64,000 nucleotides of DNA from Pseudomonas sp. GM21 (GTDB taxonomy: Bacteria; Pseudomonadota; Gammaproteobacteria; Pseudomonadales; Pseudomonadaceae). This document shows positions 17,686 through 25,289 of this stretch, in pieces (within the stretch, counting starts at the first letter, position 1; each line of letters opens with the position of its first letter). The position numbers were made by a program, and so were the translations under genes. Below the pieces are notes generated by a model. That model had not been told where the DNA came from. It ran no database searches and saw only the letters and a program-made list of their open reading frames with translations. The stretch lies in assembly GCF_000282215.1 (NCBI RefSeq), contig NZ_AKJS01000105.1, positions 18,755 through 82,754 on the forward strand. Reading direction: 5' to 3'.

Positions 17686-18549
17686 TCAGCTCAACGGGTT
17701 CCAGCGTTGCGACCAGTCTTCATCAGACTGGATCACCTCTCGCAATAAATCGAATGCCCGTTGCAGAGTGACCGAGTCGCGATCGCGCGAGTACACCAGG
17801 TAGGTCGGATAGCTGAATTCCGGGGCCTTGGGCACGGGTTCCAGTACACCGCTTTGCACATAACTCTGGACCACGCGCGTGCGGAAGTAACCACTACCGC
17901 CGTTTTCCAGGATGTACTGCAATCCGAGTGGGCCGAGGTTGAAACTCAACGCGGCTTTGGCTTTTTCCGGCAGGGCTGCATCGTGCTGGCGACGGAAACC
18001 CGCGCCCCAGTCGATGTACACGTAAGGATCGGGTTTGCCGACCAATCGCACCAGCACCAGTTTTTCTTCCAGCACCTGCTCGACTTGCAGGCGTGGCCAG
18101 TATTCCGGCTGATAAACCAGCGCCGCATCGAGCACACCCAGCTCCAGTTGTCGCAAGAGGTGTTCGCCGTCGCGGATGTCCATGCGCAGGGCGTGGCTGG
18201 GAATTTTCTCGCGTAGTTCGCCGGCCCAGCGGAGCATCAACGGATTGCACAGGCTGACCTCGCCACCGATGTGCAGCACATCGCGGTAACCCTCGGGCAA
18301 CGGCAAATCCCGACGCGCCGCTTCCCAGGTCTCGACCAGTTGATTGGCGTACACCACGAAGGCTTCGCCATTGGGCGTCAGACGCGCGCCGGCGCGGTTG
18401 CGCACGAACAGCGTGCTGCCGAGATGGCTTTCAAGTTTCTGCACGCGAGCGGTGATCGCGGTTTGGGTGACATGAAGCTTGTCGGCCGCTGCTGCCAGGC
18501 TGCCGTGGCGGACGATTTCCAGAAAGGTGCGGGCGAGGTCGATGTCCAT
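17686..18549 (-). CDS. LysR-family transcriptional regulator
   Basis: 287 residues. The N-terminal winged helix-turn-helix (residues 1-60) reads FLEIVRHGSLAAAADKLHVT then QTAITARVQKLE, the standard LysR DNA-binding pattern, followed by a linker helix and a periplasmic-binding-like effector domain from about 90 (VLHIGGEVSLCNPLMLRW). Effector unknown. It lies between the HypX-like gene (upstream, same strand, 54 bases away) and the hydroxylase fusion gene (downstream), and is not divergent from either, so its target is not shown by layout. The ATG at 18549 starts exactly at the family N-terminus; there is no strong ribosome-binding site. Confidence 0.9.
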   Translation of the reverse strand: MDIDLARTFLEIVRHGSLAAAADKLHVTQTAITARVQKLESHLGSTLFVRNRAGARLTPNGEAFVVYANQLVETWEAARRDLPLPEGYRDVLHIGGEVSLCNPLMLRWAGELREKIPSHALRMDIRDGEHLLRQLELGVLDAALVYQPEYWPRLQVEQVLEEKLVLVRLVGKPDPYVYIDWGAGFRRQHDAALPEKAKAALSFNLGPLGLQYILENGGSGYFRTRVVQSYVQSGVLEPVPKAPEFSYPTYLVYSRDRDSVTLQRAFDLLREVIQSDEDWSQRWNPLS

Positions 18550-18603
18550 GGGAAAGCCGGTGCGGGAAGTGACGGCATTGTAAACGGATACGCGATGGTC
18601 AGC

Positions 18604-20334
18604 TTAGGTAGCCGCTACCGAAGGCTGAGACTGGCTGCGCAGCTGTGCCCACTGCGCCACCAATCGCACCGGTGTCTCATACGGTTTGCGCTTGAAGACA
18701 AAGTTACGGCACTTCTCGGCGAACTGTTTGCGATTGCGCACCATGTCCCGTTCCATCTCCGCCAACTCGGCGTCTCTGCATTGCTGCATGAGACGGGTAT
18801 CGGGTCGATGCTTGCGCTCTCGCACAGCGGCGTACGCCGGGTCGGTCAACGCGTCGCTCGCCCGTTGCAATAACCACACGCCAAACGCTTGCGGGGAATG
18901 TGGACCGATTTCCTGGACCATGCCCCATTGCATTGCCTGGATGGCGCTGATCGGCAGGCACTCCTCGGTGAGTTTTTCCGCCATCTGCCGGCCGACGGCG
19001 CGGGGCAGGCTGTAGGTCCAGTATTCAGAGCCGTACAACCCCATGGTTTTGTAATGCGAGTTGAGTACGATGTCCGCGCGGGCGAAGACTATGTCAGCAG
19101 CCAGCGCCAGCATCACGCCGCCGGCTCCGGCACTACCGGTCAGGCCGCTGATTACCAATTGCCGGGCGCTGAGTAACTCCTGACAGACGTCGTCGATCGC
19201 TTGGATATTGGCCCAGGCCTCCTGCTCCGGAACCGTGGCGGCCTGGATCACGTTGAGGTCCACGCCGTTGGAGAAACTGCCGCGCCCCCCCTTAATCAAC
19301 AGCACTTGGGTGTCGCGGGACTTGGCCCATTGCAGCGAGGCCATCAGGCGCCGGCATTGTTCAGTGCTCATGGAGCCGTTATAAAACTCGAAAGTCAGCT
19401 CGCCGACATGCCCGCATTCTCGATAGCGGATCGGTTGATAGGTTTGAGTGTTGTATGGGGTTGAGCTGATTGATCCGTCGAGTCTGGGCACATCACGCAA
19501 CTTTTCGGCGAGGACATGCCGGGCGGGGCGTTTGAAGGTTTCTTCGCCGAGTCGGGGTTTGCTTCGCAACGAGCCGATCCACACACTGCTATCCCCGGTG
19601 GCGACCAGCACTGCTTCGTCGAGCACCGCCAGAATCTCCCCAGGTGTGCCGCTACGTGAATCCAGATGGGCGTCGTACACGTAGTACTGACCACTTGCCA
19701 GGCTTGCCAAAACACCGGGCTGTCCGTCGGCGGCGTCGATGCAGCGTTTGATGAAACGCGAGCAGTCGTGCCAACCGAAGGTCCGATCATCCTGCTTCAT
19801 GTTCGGCTGCAAGCGGCCCAATACAGCGGGATTTTTATAATCCACCGATACGGGCACGAAACCGTTGGTGAATTTGTCCACGACATCGCGAATGCAATGG
19901 ATCGCCGCATCGCTGACCGGGCCGTTGTACAACTCGGATTTGCGCAGGCCCTGGGGCAGGTTGAATTCGCAGGTAGACCAGACCGGCCCGGCGTCCATTT
20001 CTTCCACCGCTTGCAGCGCGGTGACGCCCCAGCGGTCTAGCTTACCGATAATGGCCCAGTCCAGTGCGCTGGCGCCACGGTCACCAACAATGCCCGGATG
20101 AATAATCACAACGGGTCGTTCCGCGTTGTTCCACACGTGCTGCGGCACCCGGTCCTTGAGAAACGGGCAGATCACCAGATCGGCGCCAGACTGCTCAATC
20201 TGCTCGCAGACTGATTTTTCATCGGTGAACAGCACGACACTGGGGCAATGCCCCCACTGGCGTAACTCCAGCCAAGCCCGTTGGCTCAGGCCATTGAACG
20301 CCGAACACAACAAAATAATGTTGAGAGGTCGCAT
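18604..20334 (-). CDS. hypX: HypX/HoxX-like CO-forming hydrogenase maturation protein (orphan)
   Basis: 576 residues in two modules. Residues 1-250 resemble formyltransferases that use N10-formyl-tetrahydrofolate: IIHPGIVGDRGASALDWAII at about 77-96 carries the HPG motif, followed by an Fmt-C-like region. Residues about 300-540 are an enoyl-CoA hydratase/crotonase fold (IKGGRGSFSNGVDLNVIQ, then GSAGAGGVMLALAADIVFA). This order is characteristic of HypX/HoxX, which in aerobic hydrogen oxidisers moves a formyl group to CoA and releases CO for the [NiFe] centre. No hydrogenase or hyp genes are in this window, so the protein may serve a distant hydrogenase or a different formyl-CoA reaction. The ATG at 20334 follows AAGGAAGAG; the frame runs further upstream without a ribosome-binding site. 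Confidence 0.85.
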   Translation of the reverse strand: MRPLNIILLCSAFNGLSQRAWLELRQWGHCPSVVLFTDEKSVCEQIEQSGADLVICPFLKDRVPQHVWNNAERPVVIIHPGIVGDRGASALDWAIIGKLDRWGVTALQAVEEMDAGPVWSTCEFNLPQGLRKSELYNGPVSDAAIHCIRDVVDKFTNGFVPVSVDYKNPAVLGRLQPNMKQDDRTFGWHDCSRFIKRCIDAADGQPGVLASLASGQYYVYDAHLDSRSGTPGEILAVLDEAVLVATGDSSVWIGSLRSKPRLGEETFKRPARHVLAEKLRDVPRLDGSISSTPYNTQTYQPIRYRECGHVGELTFEFYNGSMSTEQCRRLMASLQWAKSRDTQVLLIKGGRGSFSNGVDLNVIQAATVPEQEAWANIQAIDDVCQELLSARQLVISGLTGSAGAGGVMLALAADIVFARADIVLNSHYKTMGLYGSEYWTYSLPRAVGRQMAEKLTEECLPISAIQAMQWGMVQEIGPHSPQAFGVWLLQRASDALTDPAYAAVRERKHRPDTRLMQQCRDAELAEMERDMVRNRKQFAEKCRNFVFKRKPYETPVRLVAQWAQLRSQSQPSVAAT

Positions 20335-20518
20335 GTTTGACTCTTCCTTGAGAATGTTCAGCCATCGGCCTCGAATCAGCCGTCCATGGCGTTCGATGCA
20401 GCGCGCCATTCCCGCTGCTTGTTTGTTACCTGGAAGAGTAAAACTAGAGTGCTTGCACTGGCGCCTGTAAGAACTGACAGTTCTTTAGAACTGTTTGCGA
20501 TGTCAGGGTGGCAAACAA

Positions 20519-20602
20519 CTGTGGGAGCGAGCCTGCTCGCGATGGTGTGTCAGTCAACATCAATGTTGAATCTCAGACCGCTATCGCGAGCAGGGCCCAC
20601 AG
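20519..20602. repeat. REP doublet with a shortened right arm
   Basis: The left arm CTGTGGGAGCGAGCCTGCTC is complete; the right arm reads ATCGCGAGCAGG then GCCCACAG, with about seven bases of the consensus missing in the middle. A decaying copy between the HypX gene promoter region and the amidohydrolase gene. Confidence 0.8.
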
Positions 20603-20631
20603 AGGATTGCCGATGTAGGCGAGGTCATTGA

Positions 20632-22590
20632 TCAAAACGCAAAACACGAACAGCCAAACGCTCCCCAAAATCCCTGGAAGTCACTGACTGGCGCTGGCGA
20701 TAGTCGCGCCCGCTCATGGCTGTGCGCATGTACCGCGCAGGCACCAACACACTGGTGCACCTGCGCTGTCATCGGCGTCAGATGTTTCCAGTGTCCCGGC
20801 ACCTTGGCGACCGGTGACCACTCAGGCACCACAGGAATGGGCGCAGGCCCAAGTTTTTCGAACTCACTGGTGGCATGCACAATTTTGCCGTCGACAATGG
20901 TCAGCACCGACTCGATCCATTTGATCGCCTCATCTTCGATGTGGAAATAGTCTGCCGACAGCGCGATCAAATCCGCCAATTGCCCGACTTTGATTTGACC
21001 CTTCTTGCCTTGTTCCGAAGAGAACCAGGCGCTGCCATGGGTGAACAGTTCGAGCGCCGTATCGCGGCTCAGGCCTTGCGGGTACAGCTCCAATCCGCCG
21101 ACGGTGCGGCCGCTGACCAGCCAATACATCGAGGTCCAGGGGTTGTAGCTGGAAACGCGCGTGGCGTCGGTGCCGGCGCCGACCGGAATTCCTTCGGCCA
21201 ACATGCGCGCAATCGGAGGCGTATGTTCCGCCGCCTTGGCGCCATAACGGTCGACGAAGTATTCACCCTGGAACGCCATGCGGTCCTGAATCGCAATGCC
21301 ACCGCCCAAGGCTTTTACCCGTTCGATGTTCTGCGGCGTAATGGTTTCGGCATGGTCGAAAAACCATGGCAGACCATTAAACGGAATGTCGCGATTAACC
21401 TTCTCGAACACGTCGAGCATGCGGCTGATGGATTCGTTGTACGTCGCGTGCAAACGGAACGGCCAGCGCTGTTCCACCAGATGCCGGACCACCGGTTCCA
21501 GCTCCTGCTCCATGGTTTGTGGCAAGTCCGGGCGCGGTTCGAGGAAGTCTTCGAAATCCGCCGCCGAGAACACCAGCATTTCCCCGGCGCCGTTGTGCCG
21601 CAGGAAATCGTCACCCTGGCCGTAGTGAGAAGTGCTGGTCCAGTTTTTGAAGTCGGTCAGCTCCTCCTTGGGTTTCTGGGTGAACAGGTTGTAGGCGATG
21701 CGCACCGTGAGTTGTTGGTCTTTGGCCAGTTGCTGGATGACGTGATAGTCGTCGGGATAGTTCTGATAACCGCCGCCGGCATCGATGGCACTGGTGATGC
21801 CAAGGCGATTGAGTTCGCGCATGAACTGGCGGGTCGAATTGACCTGATACTCCAGCGGTAATTTGGGCCCCTTGGCGAGGGTCGAGTAGAGAATCATCGC
21901 GTTCGGCCGGGCGATCAGCATGCCGGTGGGATCGCCATTGGCATCGCGCTGGATTTCGCCACCGGGCGGGTTCGGCGTGTCGCGGGTGTAGCCGACCACT
22001 CTCAGTGCCGCGCGGTTGAGCAGGGCGCGGTCGTAGAGGTGCAGGACGAACACCGGGGTGTCCGGCGCCGCTTTGTTCAGTTCATCAAGGGTTGGCAGAC
22101 GTTTTTCGGCAAACTGGAACTCGTTCCAGCCACCGACCACCCGCACCCATTGCGGCGTGGGGGTGCGATCGGCCTGGTCCTTGAGCATGCGCAAGGCATC
22201 GACCAGTGACGGCACGCCTTCCCAGCGCAGCTCGAGGTTGTAATTGAGGCCGCCCCGGATCAAATGCAGGTGCGAGTCATTGAGGCCGGGAATCACCGTG
22301 CGACCGTGCAGATCGACGATTTGCGTGCCGGGGCCTTGCAGGGCCATGGCCTGGGCATCGCTGCCGACCACGACAAATCGTCCGTCCTTGATTGCGACAG
22401 CGCTGGCCTGGGGCTTTTTTCGATCAACGGTGTGCAGGCGTCCGTTGTACAGAATGAGGTCGGCCGGAGTATCGGGCATGGTTTTACTCCCTGCGAATAG
22501 CGGGCTGATCCAGGCACCGACAGCACCTGCCGAAAGGCCTTGCAGTACACGTCGGCGGTTGAAACCGTCAGGGGCATCAGGTGGGCTCAT
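20632..22590 (-). CDS. Tat-exported amidohydrolase (YtcJ-like, amidohydrolase_3 family)
   Basis: About 652 residues. The N-terminus has a twin-arginine signal, NRRRVLQGLSAGAVGAW, so a folded, metal-loaded enzyme is exported. The amidohydrolase fold begins at ADLILYNGRLHTVDRKK; the metal-binding motif HLHL follows VIPGLNDS, and a late active-site region reads PVGAGTDATRVSSYNPW. The family cleaves C–N or C–O bonds of amide, urea or ester substrates; this substrate is unknown. The C-terminal 45 residues (after HWKHLTPMTAQ) hold several cysteines and histidines and lie beyond the family core; they may be a lineage-specific tail. The start at 22590 has GGAGC eight bases upstream and places the RR motif correctly. 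Monocistronic. Confidence 0.85.
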   Translation of the reverse strand: MSPPDAPDGFNRRRVLQGLSAGAVGAWISPLFAGSKTMPDTPADLILYNGRLHTVDRKKPQASAVAIKDGRFVVVGSDAQAMALQGPGTQIVDLHGRTVIPGLNDSHLHLIRGGLNYNLELRWEGVPSLVDALRMLKDQADRTPTPQWVRVVGGWNEFQFAEKRLPTLDELNKAAPDTPVFVLHLYDRALLNRAALRVVGYTRDTPNPPGGEIQRDANGDPTGMLIARPNAMILYSTLAKGPKLPLEYQVNSTRQFMRELNRLGITSAIDAGGGYQNYPDDYHVIQQLAKDQQLTVRIAYNLFTQKPKEELTDFKNWTSTSHYGQGDDFLRHNGAGEMLVFSAADFEDFLEPRPDLPQTMEQELEPVVRHLVEQRWPFRLHATYNESISRMLDVFEKVNRDIPFNGLPWFFDHAETITPQNIERVKALGGGIAIQDRMAFQGEYFVDRYGAKAAEHTPPIARMLAEGIPVGAGTDATRVSSYNPWTSMYWLVSGRTVGGLELYPQGLSRDTALELFTHGSAWFSSEQGKKGQIKVGQLADLIALSADYFHIEDEAIKWIESVLTIVDGKIVHATSEFEKLGPAPIPVVPEWSPVAKVPGHWKHLTPMTAQVHQCVGACAVHAHSHERARLSPAPVSDFQGFWGAFGCSCFAF

Positions 22591-22705
22591 GGCCGTGCTC
22601 CACGCAAAATAAGTCGGGGGCAAACAGCCGATCCCTGATGGATGCGGCCAGAAGGAATATAGACGGTGAATCCGCAGCGGGGCGTTTTCCAGGGATCGAA
22701 AACGA

Positions 22706-22733
22706 CGAATCCCGCCACAAGGGGCGGGATTCG
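22706..22733 (-). terminator. Terminator of the SCP2-domain gene
   Basis: An 11-bp stem (CGAATCCCGCC / GGCGGGATTCG) with a six-base loop. On the minus strand it is followed by TCGTTTT, as expected after the SCP2 gene that ends at 22775. It lies between two genes of the same strand and separates their transcripts. Confidence 0.8.
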
Positions 22734-22774
22734 TTGATAGCCAGACAGGTTCCCGAAGGTCGGAAACCGCCGTC

Positions 22775-23089
22775 TTAGCTTGGGAACAGCTCGGACAGTT
22801 TCATCGCCAGCATCATGTCGCCTTCAGCGCGCAGTTTGCCGCCCATGAACGCTTGCATGCCGTCGGTCGAACCGTCAACGATGCCTTGCAGGGTTTCGCC
22901 GTCCATCACCAGAGTGACCTGTGCGTCCGGGTTTTCGCCTTCTTGCAGCTCGCAGGTGCTGTCTTTGACGATCAGCGAGAAGTTCTTGGTGTCGTCGATG
23001 CGGAAACCGAAAACCAGGTCCAGACCGGCAGCAGCGGCTGGGTTGAACTTGGCTTTCATTGCTTGTACGGCATCAGCTACGGAGGTCAT
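22775..23089 (-). CDS. SCP2 sterol-binding domain protein
   Basis: 104 residues forming one SCP2 fold. The sequence KFNPAAAAGLDLVFGFRIDD, the stretch NPDAQVTLVMDGETLQGIVDG and the ending AFMGGKLRAEGDMMLAMKL are typical of bacterial stand-alone SCP2 proteins, which carry a hydrophobic pocket for lipids or acyl chains. No signal peptide, so cytosolic. It may serve in lipid or acyl-CoA handling; no partner is next to it. ATG at 23089 follows AAGGAT. The gene has its own terminator at 22706-22733. Confidence 0.92.
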   Translation of the reverse strand: MTSVADAVQAMKAKFNPAAAAGLDLVFGFRIDDTKNFSLIVKDSTCELQEGENPDAQVTLVMDGETLQGIVDGSTDGMQAFMGGKLRAEGDMMLAMKLSELFPS

Positions 23090-23167
23090 GGTTTGATCCT
23101 TTTTCTGGTAATTAGAGCAGGGTAATTAGAGCTGGGTGATTACAGCAAGGGTCACAATATTCCGGAC

Positions 23168-23878
23168 TCAGCGAAACGTGATGAGATCCGGGGTCTTCAA
23201 CAGTTGCAGGTGGGCGTGACTGTTGAAGGAAGCCAGTGCCACCTCGCGACCACGGAACTTCAGGTGGTTGAGTGAGGTGTTGACGATTTGCCAGTTCAGC
23301 TCAAAGGCCTGCCTGGCAGGTATTTGTGTAATGAGATGAAGCAGGGCGGTGATGGTGCCGCCGGAGGTAAACACGGCGATTTTCTGGTGACTGTCGGCAC
23401 ATTCCAGGATTCGTTGCAGGCCGCCTTGCACGCGTTCGACAAAACCCAGCCAGCTTTCCAGGCCAGGTGTGTCATAGGTGCCGGACAGCCAGCGTTCGAT
23501 GATCAGGGCAAAGATGCGCTGGAATTCGGCGCGGTTTTGCGCGGCATTGCGCAGGATGTCCAGGGCCTCGGGTTCATCGTCCAGCATGGCCGGCAACAGC
23601 GCGCGGATCACCGCGTCGGCGTCGAACTCATTGAAGGCACTATCGATTTCCAGGGGCGGTGCCGGCAAGCCTGCGGCGGCATACTGCTCCAATGCGCTAT
23701 TGGCGGTATGTTGCTGGCGGCGCAGGTCACCCGAGAGGCAGCGATCGAAGCCGATACCCAGCCCGGCCAGATGCTGGCCAAGGATTTCTGCCTGGCGAAT
23801 ACCGGTCGGCGACAGGACGTCATAGTCGTCTGCACCAAAGGAGGCCTGGCCATGTCGAATCAAGTAGATGCTGCCCAC
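23168..23878 (-). CDS. Histidine phosphatase (phosphoglycerate mutase-like) family protein
   Basis: About 236 residues. The catalytic RHG motif lies at the very start (SIYLIRHGQASFG), and the second conserved histidine region appears as VFTSGGTITALL, where the usual SHGG is replaced by TSGG: the acid/base-site histidine seems to be substituted by serine-glycine. ERVQGGLQRIL and the ENWQIVNTS-like stretch (ELNWQIVNTSLNHL) match the family. Members remove phosphate from diverse substrates; this one is unassigned. I chose the GTG at 23878 so the protein starts right before the RHG motif, as in homologues; a frame extension to an ATG at 23941 adds 21 residues without family resemblance. No operon partners. 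Confidence 0.8.
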   Translation of the reverse strand: MGSIYLIRHGQASFGADDYDVLSPTGIRQAEILGQHLAGLGIGFDRCLSGDLRRQQHTANSALEQYAAAGLPAPPLEIDSAFNEFDADAVIRALLPAMLDDEPEALDILRNAAQNRAEFQRIFALIIERWLSGTYDTPGLESWLGFVERVQGGLQRILECADSHQKIAVFTSGGTITALLHLITQIPARQAFELNWQIVNTSLNHLKFRGREVALASFNSHAHLQLLKTPDLITFR

Positions 23879-24081
23879 GTCCGCGTCGTCCCGGTACGTT
23901 GAAGGTTTGGCGAGGTTATGAGGATGGCAGTGAGCTGTCAATGAAAAAACATACGCTTGTTTGAAATGCCCGCTACAGGGCTGTTGCCAGAGGTTTCACG
24001 GCTGGTCGCCGGGCTGGCGCATGGGTATGCTGAACACATCCCGCGCGTGTTTAAGCCGCGCATCGTAATGAAGGAGTCACT

Positions 24082-25104
24082 GTGGAGTTTTTGTCCGAAT
24101 ACGCCAGTTTTCTGGCCAAGACCGTGACACTGGTGATCGCCATTCTGGTGGTCCTGGCCAGTTTTGCGGCGTTGCGCAGCAAAGGTCGACGCAAGTCGGC
24201 CGGTCAATTGCAGGTCAGCAAACTTAATGATTTCTACAAAGGGCTGCGTGAACGCCTGGAGCAGACCTTGCTCGACAAGGACCAGCTGAAGGCCTTGCGC
24301 AAGTCCCAGGCTAAATCCGAGAAAAAGCAAAAGAAAACCCCCGAGGCCAAACAACGCGTGTTTGTGCTGGACTTCGATGGCGACATCAAAGCCTCAGCCA
24401 CCGAGAACCTGCGCCACGAAATTACTGCGCTGCTGACGCTTGCCACGCCCAAGGATGAAGTAGTACTGCGTCTGGAAAGCGGTGGCGGCATGGTTCACAG
24501 CTACGGCCTGGCGTCCTCGCAATTGGCGCGCATCCGCAATGCTGGCGTGCCGTTGACCATCTGCATCGACAAGGTCGCGGCCAGCGGCGGCTACATGATG
24601 GCGTGCATCGGCGAGAAGATCATCAGCGCGCCGTTCGCGATCCTCGGCTCGATTGGCGTGGTGGCGCAACTGCCCAACGTCAATCGCTTGCTGAAAAAAC
24701 ACGACATCGATTTCGAAGTGCTGACGGCCGGCGAATACAAACGCACCCTGACCGTGTTTGGCGAAAACACCGAAAAGGGGCGTGAGAAGTTCCAGGAAGA
24801 CCTGGACATTACCCATCAACTGTTCAAGAACTTCGTCGCGCGTTATCGCCCGCAACTGGCCATCGATGATGTAGCCACGGGTGAAGTCTGGCTCGGTGTC
24901 GCAGCCCTCGATAAGCAACTGGTCGACGAACTCAAGACCAGCGATGAATACCTCGCCGAACGGGCAAAAAATGCCGAGCTCTTTCACCTGCACTACGCGG
25001 AACGAAAAAGCCTGCAAGAGCGTATTGGCATGGCGGCCAGCGGTTCGGTCGATCGTGTATTGCTGACTTGGTGGAGCCGATTGACCCAGCAACGCTTCTG
25101 GTAA
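24082..25104 (+). CDS. sohB: SohB inner-membrane protease (S49 family)
   Basis: 340 residues. One N-terminal membrane segment (about 13-32, TVTLVIAILVVLASFAAL) anchors a periplasm-facing S49/ClpP-like protease domain. A basic, Lys-rich stretch (residues 70-95) precedes it. The catalytic serine is in DKVAASGGYMMACIG (about residue 172), and the general-base lysine is in LTAGEYKRTLTVFGENT (about 219). SohB is a signal-peptide-peptidase-like protease whose excess suppresses DegP loss in E. coli. The GTG at 24082 is supported by AAGGAG seven bases upstream. Monocistronic, ended by the strong hairpin at 25133-25161. Confidence 0.93.
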   Translation: MEFLSEYASFLAKTVTLVIAILVVLASFAALRSKGRRKSAGQLQVSKLNDFYKGLRERLEQTLLDKDQLKALRKSQAKSEKKQKKTPEAKQRVFVLDFDGDIKASATENLRHEITALLTLATPKDEVVLRLESGGGMVHSYGLASSQLARIRNAGVPLTICIDKVAASGGYMMACIGEKIISAPFAILGSIGVVAQLPNVNRLLKKHDIDFEVLTAGEYKRTLTVFGENTEKGREKFQEDLDITHQLFKNFVARYRPQLAIDDVATGEVWLGVAALDKQLVDELKTSDEYLAERAKNAELFHLHYAERKSLQERIGMAASGSVDRVLLTWWSRLTQQRFW

Positions 25105-25132
25105 TCGCCAGCGCGACATCGTGTTGAAGAAG

Positions 25133-25161
25133 AAACCGGGACTTATGTCCCGGTTTTTTTT
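25133..25161 (+). terminator. Rho-independent terminator of sohB
   Basis: Perfect 10-bp stem AAACCGGGAC / GTCCCGGTTT with a four-base loop and a run of eight Ts ending at 25161, 28 bases after the sohB stop. Confidence 0.95.
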
Positions 25162-25289
25162 CGCCCGGATTCGCCCACATTCCCTTATGAAAAGGCGAAA
25201 CTTCCTAAGTCTGCTGTCGACCCGATCCTGCATTCGAGTGAATGGCAACTGGTTAGGGTGATGTTCCAAATGCTCGCAATGGAATGCAC

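Noticed and set aside
20335..20409. Longer N-terminus for the HypX-like protein
   Set aside because: No ribosome-binding site; the formyltransferase fold begins at MRPLNIILLCSAF.
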